A DNA stretch of 64,000 nucleotides from Tenacibaculum todarodis (GCF_001889045.1 NZ_CP018155.1:1552001-1616000); one strand, 5' to 3'; shown: positions 1-8,525, numbered from the stretch's first letter. A program made the numbers and translations. Notes: generated by a model not told the origin, from the letters alone.

Positions 1-261
1 TATTATAAAAAAACAGCTAATAAAATATATTAACACAGAAATTATATAAATACCAATCATACTTCTTATTTTATTTTCAATTAGTTTCAAATAAAACAAA
101 GTAAATAAGAATTAAAAAACTTGATAAGCACCTATTCCAAATGCTAAAATTAAGCCCAGATATAAGAAATCAGCAATAAAACACCCTAAAAGAATAAATA
201 GCAAAAAAGGAATAATTAAGAACCTATTAATCCATGTCATTATCATTATACTTATTTTCAT
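1..261 (-). pseudogene. Small membrane protein gene, interrupted by an in-frame TAA and cut by the window edge
   Basis: Reading leftwards from the ATG at 261-259 gives 49 codons with two hydrophobic stretches, starting MKISIMIMTWINRF and ending GIGAYQVF, then TAA at 114-112. The same frame stays open beyond the stop to base 1 for 37 more codons and encodes another hydrophobic, membrane-like segment (for example YLKLIENKIRS, then IYIISVLIYFIS). This looks like one membrane protein of more than 85 residues broken by a nonsense codon; a sequencing error or a genuinely short protein is possible. It follows the GbsR-type gene on the same strand at 38 bp, and a copy of that gene's palindrome lies 3 bp before its ATG. 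No family recognised. Confidence 0.5.
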
Positions 262-263
262 AG

Positions 264-281
264 TTTCAATAATTTTTGAAA
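264..281. promoter_or_regulatory. Near-copy of the TTTCAATAATTATTGAAA palindrome
   Basis: TTTCAATAATTTTTGAAA matches the perfect 18-bp dyad at 832-849 at 17 of 18 positions. It lies between the GbsR-type gene and the small membrane-protein gene. A regulator binding site is inferred. Confidence 0.45.
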
Positions 282-299
282 GTTTATATTCAAATTTTT

Positions 300-803
300 T
301 TACTTTTTTATAATGTTTGTAAAGTTAGACAATAGCCAATGTTCATCAGCTTTTATAGCTTTATCTAAAATACCATTTACAGTTGTTGTTACTTTAGATA
401 GATCATCAAGAACTTGTTTAAATTCATTTGCTTCATCAGAAGTTTCATCAACTTGTTGCAACTCTTCTAAAACTTTTAAGACAGGTTCAATTTCTCTTTT
501 CTTACGCTCTTTTGTAATTTGTTTAAACAATTCCCAAATATCTTTATCGGCAACAAAAAATTCTTTACGCTCACCAACTACAAATTCTTTTCTTACAATT
601 CCCCAATCAATTAATGCTCTTACATTCATATTTACATTTCCACGAGAAATCTGCAACGCTTCCATAATATCTTCAGCAGAAAGTGGTTTTGTAGAAACCA
701 ATAATAACGCGTGTACTTGTGCCATTGTTTTATTTATTCCCCAAGAAGTTGCTAAACTTCCCCAAGTATGAATGTATTTTATTTTTGCATCTGCTAATTT
801 CAT
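300..803 (-). CDS. GbsR/MarR-type winged-helix transcriptional regulator
   Basis: About 167 residues. The N-terminus MKLADAKIKYIHTWG followed by SWGINKTMAQVHALLL is characteristic of the GbsR branch of MarR-like winged-helix regulators; the helix-turn-helix spans roughly residues 25-85 (LSAEDIMEALQISRGNVNMN) and a charged helical C-terminus probably dimerises. I start at ATG 803 because the family begins MKL; the frame runs up to 818. A -7 box TATATTTG (815-808) ends only four bases before this ATG, so the mRNA may be leaderless. A perfect palindrome at 832-849 overlaps the -33 region, suggesting autorepression. The ligand is unknown; GbsR relatives often control osmolyte or envelope genes. 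Confidence 0.85.
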   Translation of the reverse strand: MKLADAKIKYIHTWGSLATSWGINKTMAQVHALLLVSTKPLSAEDIMEALQISRGNVNMNVRALIDWGIVRKEFVVGERKEFFVADKDIWELFKQITKERKKREIEPVLKVLEELQQVDETSDEANEFKQVLDDLSKVTTTVNGILDKAIKADEHWLLSNFTNIIKK

Positions 804-807
804 AAGG

Positions 808-815
808 CAAATATA
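808..815 (-). promoter_or_regulatory. Promoter -7 box of the GbsR-type gene
   Basis: TATATTTG on the minus strand fits TAnnTTTG. A TTG lies 19 bp upstream, inside the 832-849 palindrome. The box ends four bases before the ATG at 803. Confidence 0.6.
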
Positions 816-831
816 CAATTACTTTTTAAAC

Positions 832-849
832 TTTCAATAATTATTGAAA
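832..849. promoter_or_regulatory. Perfect 18-bp palindrome, probable operator of the GbsR-type regulator
   Basis: TTTCAATAATTATTGAAA is a perfect dyad that covers the -33 element of the regulator's promoter. The identical 18-mer occurs at 51608-51625 before an exbD-like gene, and a 17/18 copy lies at 264-281. Confidence 0.6.
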
Positions 850-918
850 ATAAAATAATTTATATAAATACGAATCAATATTTACGATTTATTTATCTTC
901 GATTTAAAATAATTAGAA

Positions 919-1446
919 ATGAAAATATTAGGAATAGGATCTAGAATAAATCATCCAGAGTTTGGTTTTGGAGTTGTAACCAATGTTGATAGTAAAAACT
1001 ACTGGGTAACTTTTCAAGAAAATGGATTAGAAACTATTGAGATTAATAGTGAAATAGAAATAATTGAGGCTATTGAAGATGAATTAGACACCGTAAGTTT
1101 TTATGAAGTTGAAAGTACATTGAGAAACTTATTAAAGCAATATAGTGACATTTCTGAAGTTGTACATATTGCAGACAAATGGAAAGGTGGGAAACTAATT
1201 CTAGAACCAAAAGACACTAATTTAGCTTCTAAAGAAATTCCGATGGACACTTTTTTTAATAAAATAGTTATGGTTCGTGATAGAATCCGTGTAATGGAAC
1301 AAAAAGTAAATGCCAGTAAAACATTAGACAATCAAGATAAAATTGATTTGCAACAATATATTACCCGAATCTATGGAAGTTTAACAACTTTTAATGTGTT
1401 GTTTAAATTGAAAAATCAACATTTTAGTGGTGTAAAATCTAAATAA
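919..1446 (+). CDS. Conserved hypothetical protein with an SH3/Tudor-like N-terminus
   Basis: 175 residues, soluble, no signal peptide. The first 45 residues (GSRINHPEFGFGVVTNVDSK, then YWVTFQENG) resemble the small beta-barrel Tudor-like modules at the C-terminus of UvrD/PcrA helicases, which read 'G..V.H..FG.G.V'. The rest is predicted helical and acidic, with a possible coiled coil near residues 115-150. Stand-alone gene, divergent from the regulator gene and convergent with trpA, with which it shares a bidirectional terminator. I can name no function; a nucleic-acid or protein-binding role is only a guess from the barrel-like N-terminus. Confidence 0.7.
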   Translation: MKILGIGSRINHPEFGFGVVTNVDSKNYWVTFQENGLETIEINSEIEIIEAIEDELDTVSFYEVESTLRNLLKQYSDISEVVHIADKWKGGKLILEPKDTNLASKEIPMDTFFNKIVMVRDRIRVMEQKVNASKTLDNQDKIDLQQYITRIYGSLTTFNVLFKLKNQHFSGVKSK

Positions 1447-1447
1447 C

Positions 1448-1480
1448 AAAAAAGCGAAACTGACTAAGTTTCGCTTTTTT
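1448..1480. terminator. Bidirectional intrinsic terminator
   Basis: Thirteen-base perfect arms (AAAAAAGCGAAAC / GTTTCGCTTTTTT) with a seven-base loop lie between the convergent 919-1446 gene and trpA; both directions give a U-run. Confidence 0.85.
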
Positions 1481-1483
1481 GTT

Positions 1484-2251
1484 TTATGAAATTATTGGTT
1501 TTATAAAATTATCAATCCTTTCAACTCCGTTATTTCCTAAGTGTTTTATAAAAGCAGAACCTATAATAGTTCCGTTTGCGTAATTACAAGCAGTTGTAAA
1601 CGTTTGTTTATCAGAAATACCAAAACCAATAATTAATTTACTTTGTAAATTCATGTTTTTAATCCTTTCGAAATAAGCAACCTGATTGTTAGAAATATCT
1701 CCTTTTGCACCAGTAATTGATGCAGATGCAACTACATAAATGAATGCATTTGTATACGAATCAATCTTTCTTATTCTTTCTTCTGAAGTATGCGGGGTAA
1801 TTAAAAACACATTTGTAATTCCGTATTTTTCAAACAGCGCTTTGTAATGATTTTCAAATTCTATCATTGGTAAATCTGGAAGAATTACCGTATCTATACC
1901 ACAATCAACTATTTTTTGACAGAATTTTTCTTCACCATATTTTAGCATCTGATTTAAATAGCCCATCAAAACCAAAGGAGTTTTATTAGTGTTTTTTATA
2001 GAAAGTAATTGCTCAAAAATAATATCTAAATTAATTCCGTTTTGTAGCGCAACTTGACTACTATCTTGTATAGTTGGTCCATCTGCCAAAGGATCTGAAT
2101 ACGGCAAACCAACTTCTATAAAATCTACACCACTTTTTTCTAATTGAGAAATAACCTCTATTGTGTCTTTCAAATTCGGATAACCAGAAGTAAAATATAT
2201 AGACAATACATTTTTCTCTTTTTTCTGAAATAATTGCTGAATTGAGTTCAT
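1484..2251 (-). CDS. trpA: Tryptophan synthase alpha subunit
   Basis: Cleaves indole-3-glycerol phosphate to indole and glyceraldehyde-3-phosphate, passing indole to TrpB in the cytoplasmic alpha2-beta2 complex. Visible family signatures are the substrate-site FIEVGLPYSDPLADGPTIQ, which carries the two catalytic acids (Glu in FIEVG, Asp in DPLADGP), and the phosphate-binding IIGFGIS and GTIIGSAF segments. About 255 residues, normal for TrpA. I prefer ATG 2251 (MNSIQQLF), which matches the family N-terminus; an in-frame ATG at 2263 adds MKNK and lies against a dispersed repeat. Last gene of the trp operon; a hairpin repeat separates it from trpB and a terminator follows. Confidence 0.95.
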   Translation of the reverse strand: MNSIQQLFQKKEKNVLSIYFTSGYPNLKDTIEVISQLEKSGVDFIEVGLPYSDPLADGPTIQDSSQVALQNGINLDIIFEQLLSIKNTNKTPLVLMGYLNQMLKYGEEKFCQKIVDCGIDTVILPDLPMIEFENHYKALFEKYGITNVFLITPHTSEERIRKIDSYTNAFIYVVASASITGAKGDISNNQVAYFERIKNMNLQSKLIIGFGISDKQTFTTACNYANGTIIGSAFIKHLGNNGVERIDNFIKPIIS

Positions 2252-2266
2252 TTTATTCTTCATTTT

Positions 2267-2342
2267 GTCATTCCCTAGAAATCGGAAATCTATTTTTTAT
2301 GTATTCTTATAATCATGAGATTCCTGCTTTCGCAGGAATGAC
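2267..2342. repeat. Family A dispersed palindrome, between trpB and trpA
   Basis: The right arm GAGATTCCTGCTTTCGCAGGAATGAC is canonical; the left arm (GTCATTCCCTAGAAATCGGAAATCT) has diverged. The two can pair around an AT-rich middle, so within the trp mRNA it would form a hairpin. Confidence 0.8.
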
Positions 2343-2344
2343 AG

Positions 2345-3523
2345 CTACTTTTCTAAATTATTGATATACGTTTCTAAATCTTTATCTCCTCTGCCTGATA
2401 AATTTACAACTACAACTTGGTCTTTTTTGAACTTCATTTTTGGTAAAACTGCCAAAGCATGTGCACTTTCTAAGGCAGGAATAATCCCTTCAATCTTTGT
2501 CAATTCGTAAGCCGCTGTTAATGCTTCTTTATCAGTTGCATTCAAAAATTTTGCTCTTTTTGTTTCGTGTAAAAAAGCATGTAATGGTCCAACTCCAGGA
2601 TAATCTAATCCAGCAGAAATAGAATAAGGTTCTACAATTTGCCCATATTCATCTTGCATTAAAATGGTTTTACTTCCATGAATTACACCAACTTCTCCTA
2701 ATTGAGAAGTCGCTGCACTTTCTCCAGAATTTACACCTAAACCAGCAGCTTCTACAGCAACTAACTCTACATTTTCATCTTCTAAATAATGATAAAATGC
2801 ACCTGCAGCATTAGAACCTCCACCAACACAAGCTATAATTGTGTCAGGATTTTCATTTCCTGTTTGTGCTTTTAATTGTGCTTTCATTTCTTCAGAAATT
2901 ACTGCTTGTAAACGTGCTACCATGTCTGGATAAGGATGTGGACCAACAACCGAACCAATTAAATAATAAGTATCTGGATGCTGAATCCAATAACGAATTG
3001 CTTCATTTGTTGCATCTTTTAAAGTCTTACTTCCACTTGTAGCGGCAACAACTTTGGCTCCTAACATTTTCATTCTGGCTACATTTGGAGCTTGACGTTT
3101 AATATCAATTTCACCCATAAAAACAGTACATTCTAAGCCCATTAATGCACAAACAGTTGCTGTTGCAACTCCATGTTGCCCAGCGCCAGTTTCTGCAATA
3201 ATTTTAGTCTTTCCTAAATGTTTGGCTACTAAAATCTGACCAATTGTATTGTTTACTTTATGCGCACCGGTATGATTTAAATCTTCTCGTTTCAAATAAA
3301 TTGTAGCTCCATATTTTTCCGACAATCGTTTAGCTAAATACAACGGGCTTGGTCGTCCAACATAATGCTGCAACAAATCTTTGTATTCAGTTTGAAATGC
3401 CTCTGATTCTAAAATTGTTAGATAATTATCTTCTAACTCTTTAACATTTGGATACAATAATTCTGGAATAAAAGCGCCTCCAAATTGCCCGTAATAACCG
3501 TCTTTACTTGGTTGAAATTTCAT
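2345..3523 (-). CDS. trpB: Tryptophan synthase beta subunit
   Basis: PLP enzyme that condenses indole with L-serine to tryptophan. 392 residues, the usual length. The PLP lysine is in [11 protein letters not shown], followed by [13 protein letters not shown], the PLP-phosphate loop [10 protein letters not shown] and the C-terminal NLSGRGDKD. This is the short TrpB1 form that partners TrpA. Its start lies inside the 3' end of trpF (20-bp overlap), so the two are probably translationally coupled. Nothing unusual in the sequence. Confidence 0.97.
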   Translation of the reverse strand: MKFQPSKDGYYGQFGGAFIPELLYPNVKELEDNYLTILESEAFQTEYKDLLQHYVGRPSPLYLAKRLSEKYGATIYLKREDLNHTGAHKVNNTIGQILVAKHLGKTKIIAETGAGQHGVATATVCALMGLECTVFMGEIDIKRQAPNVARMKMLGAKVVAATSGSKTLKDATNEAIRYWIQHPDTYYLIGSVVGPHPYPDMVARLQAVISEEMKAQLKAQTGNENPDTIIACVGGGSNAAGAFYHYLEDENVELVAVEAAGLGVNSGESAATSQLGEVGVIHGSKTILMQDEYGQIVEPYSISAGLDYPGVGPLHAFLHETKRAKFLNATDKEALTAAYELTKIEGIIPALESAHALAVLPKMKFKKDQVVVVNLSGRGDKDLETYINNLEK

Positions 3524-4202
3524 CTTTAAATTTCTTTATATTTTCTACTGATTTCAATCCTGCCTCAATTTCAAATTGACTATTTACATCTAAAGCATAA
3601 ATTGGCAAGTCAGTTTTTTTAATTTCTTCTATTTCTTTAATCTGCTCTAATCCTATTCCTCCGCTTAGAAAAAATGGTTTTGAAAACGGATATTCCGCTA
3701 AAACTTTCCAATCGAAAGTTACACCATTTCCTCCTCGTTCTTTTCCTTTTGTATCGAATAAAAAATAATTAACTACTTCTTCGTACGATTTTAAAACATC
3801 AAAATTGAATTCATCTTTAATTCCAAATACTTTTATAATTTCAATTGGAAACTCAGCAACATATTGCTTGTTTTTTTTCTTTTTTTGCAGCTTATTTTCT
3901 TCAATAAACAAAGCCCTTCTGTCTGCTAACTGACTTTTTAATTCTGTAACATATTCCACAGATTCATCTCCATGTAATTGAATGGCATCTAAGCGGTATT
4001 CTTCAACCAAAGAAATTACAATCTCTAAATATTCATTAACAAAAACACCTGTCTTTTTTATTGATTTTGGAAGTTCAGGAATAATACCTTCAAAATTTCT
4101 CTTTGATTTTTCATAGAAAATAAACCCCAAATAATCAGGTTGCAAATCTGCAACTTGTTGGATATTTTCGATGTATTTCATTCCACAAACTTTCAGCTTC
4201 AT
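3504..4202 (-). CDS. trpF: Phosphoribosylanthranilate isomerase
   Basis: Isomerises N-(5'-phosphoribosyl)anthranilate to CdRP by an Amadori rearrangement. TIM-barrel, about 232 residues. The N-terminal KVCGMK holds the catalytic Cys, GVFVN and IQLHGDES form the middle strands, and a late Asp ([10 protein letters not shown]) plus the FLSGGIG phosphate loop complete the site. A lysine-rich stretch ([11 protein letters not shown]) is an expanded surface loop. It begins one base after the trpC stop and overlaps trpB by 20 bp, so the C-F-B block is tightly packed. Confidence 0.95.
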   Translation of the reverse strand: MKLKVCGMKYIENIQQVADLQPDYLGFIFYEKSKRNFEGIIPELPKSIKKTGVFVNEYLEIVISLVEEYRLDAIQLHGDESVEYVTELKSQLADRRALFIEENKLQKKKKNKQYVAEFPIEIIKVFGIKDEFNFDVLKSYEEVVNYFLFDTKGKERGGNGVTFDWKVLAEYPFSKPFFLSGGIGLEQIKEIEEIKKTDLPIYALDVNSQFEIEAGLKSVENIKKFKDEISTK

Positions 4203-4203
4203 C

Positions 4204-4992
4204 TTACCTAATTTGATTGATAAATTCTTGACAAGCTTCTCCTGGATTCTCTGTCTTCATAAAGTTTTCTCCAATTAAAAAACCTTGAAAACCGTATTCT
4301 TTTAATCCTGTAATAATTCTTGGATCTGAAATTCCGCTTTCTGAAACTTTAATACAAGTATCAGGAATTTGACCAGCCAATTTTATAGAATGTTCTAAAT
4401 CAACTTCAAACGTTTTTAAATTACGGTTATTAATTCCGATTATTTTATTGTCTAAATTGTTGATTTTATCTAAATCTTGTTGCGTATGCACTTCATACAA
4501 AACCTCTAAACCTAAATCATTTGCTAAGCTCCCGTAATTCTTTAATTCTTCAGCAGTTAAGCAAGAAGCAATTAACAAAATAACATCTGCACCAATGGCT
4601 TTTGCCTCCACAATTTGAAATCCGTCAACAATAAAATCCTTTCTTAAAATTGGTTTTATGTTATTGATAACTCTTGCTTCCATTAAATCTGCCATAGTTC
4701 CTCCAAAAAAAGAAGTATCTGTTAAAATAGATTGTGCTGCAACATTTGCATCTAAATATCCATTGGTAACTTCAGTAACGGTAGCTTTATCATTAATTAT
4801 TCCTTTTGATGGAGATTGACGTTTAAACTCTGCTATAATTCCTGTAGAACCAACTTCTAATAAAGATGATCTTAAAGAAATTACAGATCTTTTAAACTTT
4901 GGACTTTCCACTAATTTCTTTAATGGAACGTCTGCTTTAATCTTTGCAATTTCTTTCTTTTTAAAAGCTACTATTTTATCTAAAATTGTCAT
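4204..4992 (-). CDS. trpC: Indole-3-glycerol-phosphate synthase
   Basis: Converts CdRP to indole-3-glycerol phosphate. TIM-barrel of 262 residues with the family pattern in order: IIAEFKRQSPSKG, ILTDTSFFGG, ILRKDFIVD (catalytic Lys), EVLYEVHT, IGINNRNLKTFEVD and KVSESGIS, then the phosphate-binding GFLIGENFM. Separate from trpF, as usual in Bacteroidota. The gap to trpD, normally short, holds a four-helix-bundle gene with AT-rich flanking repeats. Confidence 0.96.
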   Translation of the reverse strand: MTILDKIVAFKKKEIAKIKADVPLKKLVESPKFKRSVISLRSSLLEVGSTGIIAEFKRQSPSKGIINDKATVTEVTNGYLDANVAAQSILTDTSFFGGTMADLMEARVINNIKPILRKDFIVDGFQIVEAKAIGADVILLIASCLTAEELKNYGSLANDLGLEVLYEVHTQQDLDKINNLDNKIIGINNRNLKTFEVDLEHSIKLAGQIPDTCIKVSESGISDPRIITGLKEYGFQGFLIGENFMKTENPGEACQEFINQIR

Positions 4993-5020
4993 ATAATTAA
5001 TTATGAATTCAAAATTATGA
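4993..5020. repeat. AT-rich flank of the four-helix-bundle cassette (trpC side)
   Basis: TAATTATGAATT-type units lie here and, inverted, on the other side of the cassette at about 5382-5408. The match is imperfect. Confidence 0.5.
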
Positions 5021-5021
5021 A

Positions 5022-5381
5022 TTACGATTTTTTATTTCTAATAGTTTTTTGAATACTTCCAATAATTTTTAAAATTTCTTCAATATCCTTTAATAATGAT
5101 TCTGATTCTTTGTCTGATAAAAAATCAGTGTCCTTTAATAATCTAATCCAATAATGAGATTCCCTTGCCTCTTTATAAGCTATAGTTAATTTAGCAAAAA
5201 AATCCTTTCTACTTTGACCTCCAATAGCTTCTTCAACATTAGCTCCAATTGATGTTCCTGAACGTAATAACTGCTTACTTAATACAAATTCTTTCTTTTC
5301 TTGAGATAAATGTTTGTATAATTTTACAACTCGAACAGCAAAATCATAGCTTTTAATCTGAATTACATTATCCTTTTTCAT
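5022..5381 (-). CDS. Four-helix bundle protein (23S rRNA intervening-sequence/TIGR02436 family) inserted in the trp operon
   Basis: 119 residues with the family hallmarks FAVRVVKLYKHL, LSKQLLRSGTSIGANVEEA and FFAKLTIAYKEARESHYWI. Members form a basic four-helix bundle; some lie in 23S rRNA intervening sequences and a related one (Avd) assists diversity-generating retroelements, but most are free-standing with unknown function. It lies 12 bp after the trpD stop and 29 bp before the trpC ATG, with inverted AT-rich repeats on both sides, so it appears to be a cassette inserted into an otherwise standard trpEGDCFBA operon. No tryptophan role is inferred. Confidence 0.88.
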   Translation of the reverse strand: MKKDNVIQIKSYDFAVRVVKLYKHLSQEKKEFVLSKQLLRSGTSIGANVEEAIGGQSRKDFFAKLTIAYKEARESHYWIRLLKDTDFLSDKESESLLKDIEEILKIIGSIQKTIRNKKS

Positions 5382-5408
5382 AATTCATAATTATTAATTC
5401 GTAATTAA
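5382..5408. repeat. AT-rich flank of the four-helix-bundle cassette (trpD side)
   Basis: Inverted relative to the 4993-5020 flank. It contributes the last codons of trpD (L-I-T-N-stop), which points to insertion at the operon junction. Confidence 0.45.
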
Positions 5409-6383
5409 CTTCTTTAATGTTTGTTTTGCTTTCAATCCGAAAAGAGAATCTTTTGCTTCTTCAAAAGCTGTTTCAAAATTTTTATTTGAATCTACAATTT
5501 GTAATGCGAAAGCTGCATTTGTTAACACAACTGAATTTTGTGAATCCGTTCCGTTTCCTTCTAAAATATCTTTGAAAATTTTTGCTGCATCAGCAACAGA
5601 ATTTCCTCCAAAAATTTCTGACTGTTCTATTCTTTTCTGACCAAAATCTTCTGGATTTATTAATTGTTCACCGTTTTTGGTGAATAATTTGAATCCGCTT
5701 GTTAACGAAATCTCATCATAACCATCTAATGCATGTACAATTCCGTAGTTTGTATTTTCCTCTTGTAAAATATAATTATACAAACGAGCAACCTCAACAT
5801 TAAAAGTTCCTAATAATTGGTTCTGTGGCGAACTCGGATTAACCAAAGGCCCTAATATATTAAAGAACGTTTTTAACTTTAATGCTTTCCTTGTTGGTCC
5901 AACGGCTTTCATTGCTGGATGAAATTTTGGCGCATGTAAAAAACAAATATTCGCTTTTTCTAAATGCTCTTTTAACGTGTTTTCATCATTTGTAAACTCA
6001 TAACCAAAACTTTCTAACATATCTGAAGAACCTGACTTTGAAGACACAGAGTAATTACCGTGTTTCGCAACTTTTTGTCCTGTTCCTGCAACAATAAATG
6101 AGGTTAAGGTTGAAATGTTGAATGTATCTTTTCCGTCTCCACCAGTTCCAACAATATCAATAGTATTATAGTCTGAAAAATCTACTTTTATTGCCAATTC
6201 TTTTAATGCATTTCTAAACCCAGAAAGTTCTTCTACCGTAATTGGGCGCATCATAAAAACAGTCATAAACGACGCTAAATGTGCATCATTGTATTTTTCT
6301 GAAGCAATATTAATCAAAACCTCTTTTGCCTGAGATTGCGTTAATCTTTTATGTTGATATAAATCGTTTAAAATATCTTTCAT
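5394..6383 (-). CDS. trpD: Anthranilate phosphoribosyltransferase
   Basis: Transfers the phosphoribosyl group of PRPP to anthranilate. 329 residues, normal length. The PRPP/Mg signature DIVGTGGDGKDTFNIST and the glycine-rich KHGNYSVSSKSGSSDMLE are intact, as is HPAMKAVGPTRKALKLKTFFNILGPLVNP, which contacts anthranilate and PRPP. Separate from TrpG (not fused as in E. coli). Its stop codon falls in an AT-rich repeat abutting the four-helix-bundle cassette, so the last few residues may differ from relatives. Confidence 0.96.
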   Translation of the reverse strand: MKDILNDLYQHKRLTQSQAKEVLINIASEKYNDAHLASFMTVFMMRPITVEELSGFRNALKELAIKVDFSDYNTIDIVGTGGDGKDTFNISTLTSFIVAGTGQKVAKHGNYSVSSKSGSSDMLESFGYEFTNDENTLKEHLEKANICFLHAPKFHPAMKAVGPTRKALKLKTFFNILGPLVNPSSPQNQLLGTFNVEVARLYNYILQEENTNYGIVHALDGYDEISLTSGFKLFTKNGEQLINPEDFGQKRIEQSEIFGGNSVADAAKIFKDILEGNGTDSQNSVVLTNAAFALQIVDSNKNFETAFEEAKDSLFGLKAKQTLKKLITN

Positions 6384-6389
6384 TTCTTT

Positions 6390-6464
6390 GTCATTCCTGC
6401 GTAGGCAGGAATCTATTTTTATTTACCTTTTTAACATTGAGATTCCTGCCTTCGCAGGAATGAC
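6390..6464. repeat. Family A dispersed palindrome, between trpG and trpD
   Basis: Canonical copy: GTCATTCCTGCGTAGGCAGG...AATCT, an AT-rich middle, then GAGATTCCTGCCTTCGCAGGAATGAC. The arms pair to form a long hairpin inside the trp transcript. Confidence 0.85.
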
Positions 6465-6471
6465 AGCATAT

Positions 6472-7050
6472 TTACTTTTTTACACTATTTATAAAGTTTG
6501 TTACTAATTGCTCCCCAACTTCAGTTAAAATACTTTCTGGATGAAATTGTACAGCTGAAATTGGAAATGTTTTATGTTCTATAGCCTGAATTCCTCCATC
6601 TTCATCTCTTGCTGTTACAATTAAATCCGCTGGAAAACCTTCATCTGTTGCAGCCCAAGAATGATAACGTGCTGCTAAAAATGTTTCTGGAACATCTTTA
6701 AAAATAGTAGCTGTTGTATCAGTAATTTTCATTTCTGTTGCTACTCCGTGAAAAACATCGTCTAGATTGATGATTTTCCCACCAAAAACTTCTGTAATTG
6801 CTTGCAAACCTAAACAAACACCAAAAATTGGTTTTTTTCCAGCATAGGTTTTAATTACATCTTTTAAAATTCCTGCTTCGTCTGGAATTCCTGGTCCTGG
6901 AGACAACATAATTAAATCGTATGTTCCAACTCCTTCAATTGAAATTTCATCGTTTCTATACACATCTGGCGTTTTATTGGTAATTTTCTCAACCATATGA
7001 ACCAAATTATAGGTAAACGAATCGTAATTGTCTAATATTAATATTTTCAT
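6472..7050 (-). CDS. trpG: Anthranilate synthase glutamine amidotransferase subunit
   Basis: Supplies ammonia from glutamine to TrpE. Class I glutamine amidotransferase, about 192 residues: N-terminal ILDNYDSFTYNLVH, nucleophile Cys in GVCLGLQAI, and the His-Glu pair in VQFHPESI. I start at ATG 7050 because MKILILDNYDSFTYN is the family N-terminus; the frame extends to 7089, but those extra residues (AKSQKPKAFK) come from a low-complexity intergenic repeat. Lies between trpE and trpD in the operon. Confidence 0.95.
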   Translation of the reverse strand: MKILILDNYDSFTYNLVHMVEKITNKTPDVYRNDEISIEGVGTYDLIMLSPGPGIPDEAGILKDVIKTYAGKKPIFGVCLGLQAITEVFGGKIINLDDVFHGVATEMKITDTTATIFKDVPETFLAARYHSWAATDEGFPADLIVTARDEDGGIQAIEHKTFPISAVQFHPESILTEVGEQLVTNFINSVKK

Positions 7051-7110
7051 TTTAAAAGCTTTTGGCTTTTGGCTTTTAGCAATTAGCAAAAAACTAACGG
7101 CAAACAGCTG
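7051..7110. repeat. Low-complexity 'GGCTTTT/TTAGC' repeat between trpE and trpG
   Basis: The stretch consists of GCTTTTGGCTTTTGGC, TTAGCAATTAGC and similar units. Closely similar units are translated as the linker of the GatB-AspRS fusion at about 16235-16320. Confidence 0.6.
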
Positions 7111-7121
7111 AAAGCAATTTT

Positions 7122-8513
7122 CTAAATATTCTCTGCTAAAATCAACGCTTTATTTAACGCAGCTAACTTATTATTTACTTCTTGTAACTCCTTTTTTTCG
7201 TCGGAATGAATTACAATTCCGGCTCCAGCTTGCGAATACAACACGTTGTTTTTACTGACAAAAGAACGGATTGCAATCGCCAAATTTACCGAGCCATTTA
7301 AACCGATAATTCCGACAGCGCCACCATAAAATCCACGGGTTTGATTTTCATATTTGTTAATCAATTCCATCGCTTTGTATTTTGGCGCACCACTTAATGT
7401 TCCTGCCGGAAAAGTATCGCCAACAATTTCAATCGGATCTCCTTTTATTTTACCACGAACTGTTGAAACCAAGTGAATTACATGGCTAAAATACTGAACT
7501 TCTTTAAAAACCTCAACGGTAACATTATCTGCATGTTTGCTTAAATCGTTACGCGCTAAATCTACCAACATTACGTGTTCTGCTGTTTCTTTTTTGTCTT
7601 CAGAAAGTTTTTTACCTAACTTAATATCTTCAGCCATATCTCCAGTTCTTCTAAACGTTCCAGCAATTGGATTTATAGTTGCTTTTCCTTCGGAAATTTT
7701 AATTTGTGCTTCTGGTGAAGAACCCATTAATTTGAAACTTCCGTAGTCGAAATAAAATAAATATGGCGACGGATTTATAGAACGCAACGCTCTATACACA
7801 TTGAACTCGTCTCCTTTAAATTTTTGCTGAAATTGGCGTGATAATACCAGTTGAAAAACGTCTCCTCTTTTACAATGTTGTTTTGCTTTTCTTACATATT
7901 CTTTAAAATCTTCGTTGGTACAATTTGAAGTTTCATTACCAACAATTTCAAATTTTTGTGTATTGAAAGTTTGCGCTTCAATGATTGTTTCAATTTCAGA
8001 AATTCTTGATTCTGTGCCTTCTTCTATGTTTTCAATCAATGTTAATTCATCATTAAAATGATTGATTGCAATGATAAATCGATAAAAACTGTATTGCATC
8101 TGCGGAATTGCAGAAGGCGCATCTGGATTGTCGAACTTTATGGTTTCAAAATACTGCACAGAATCAAAAGTTGTGTAACCGTATAATCCGTTGAAAGATT
8201 TTAAATTTTCATCACAATTTAAATCTACATTATTACAAAATCCATCAAATAACTCATAGAAATTACCATCAATTTTATGATTATCTACTTCTCTACCTTT
8301 ATAGTTCGTAGAAAAAACGTTCTTATCTGCTTTCATCGAAAAAACAGGTTCAATAGCTATAAAAGAAAAACTTTCTTCTTTACTATGATAGTCAGAACTC
8401 TCTAATAACAAGGTGTTGGCAAACTTATCTCTAAAGCGCAAATACAATCCTACAGGAGTAATTGTGTCTGAAATTCGTTTTTTTGTTATCGTATTAAATT
8501 TTATTTTCTTCAT
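7122..8513 (-). CDS. trpE: Anthranilate synthase component I
   Basis: Makes anthranilate from chorismate with TrpG; first committed step and usual site of Trp feedback. 463 residues. Chorismate-binding motifs are present: FQLVLSRQF, NPSPYLFYFDYG, the long IAGTFRRTGD and MLVDLARNDL segment, and FPAGTLSGAPK. The N-terminal LLESSD motif, which contributes to Trp binding in feedback-sensitive enzymes, is visible, so feedback inhibition is likely. First structural gene of the operon, preceded by a Trp-codon leader peptide and terminator hairpin. Confidence 0.96.
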   Translation of the reverse strand: MKKIKFNTITKKRISDTITPVGLYLRFRDKFANTLLLESSDYHSKEESFSFIAIEPVFSMKADKNVFSTNYKGREVDNHKIDGNFYELFDGFCNNVDLNCDENLKSFNGLYGYTTFDSVQYFETIKFDNPDAPSAIPQMQYSFYRFIIAINHFNDELTLIENIEEGTESRISEIETIIEAQTFNTQKFEIVGNETSNCTNEDFKEYVRKAKQHCKRGDVFQLVLSRQFQQKFKGDEFNVYRALRSINPSPYLFYFDYGSFKLMGSSPEAQIKISEGKATINPIAGTFRRTGDMAEDIKLGKKLSEDKKETAEHVMLVDLARNDLSKHADNVTVEVFKEVQYFSHVIHLVSTVRGKIKGDPIEIVGDTFPAGTLSGAPKYKAMELINKYENQTRGFYGGAVGIIGLNGSVNLAIAIRSFVSKNNVLYSQAGAGIVIHSDEKKELQEVNNKLAALNKALILAENI

Positions 8514-8525
8514 TTTATTAAATTG

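Noticed and set aside
7051..7089. N-terminal extension of TrpG
   Set aside because: Encoded by the GGCTTTT repeat and absent from the family; the natural N-terminus is at 7050.
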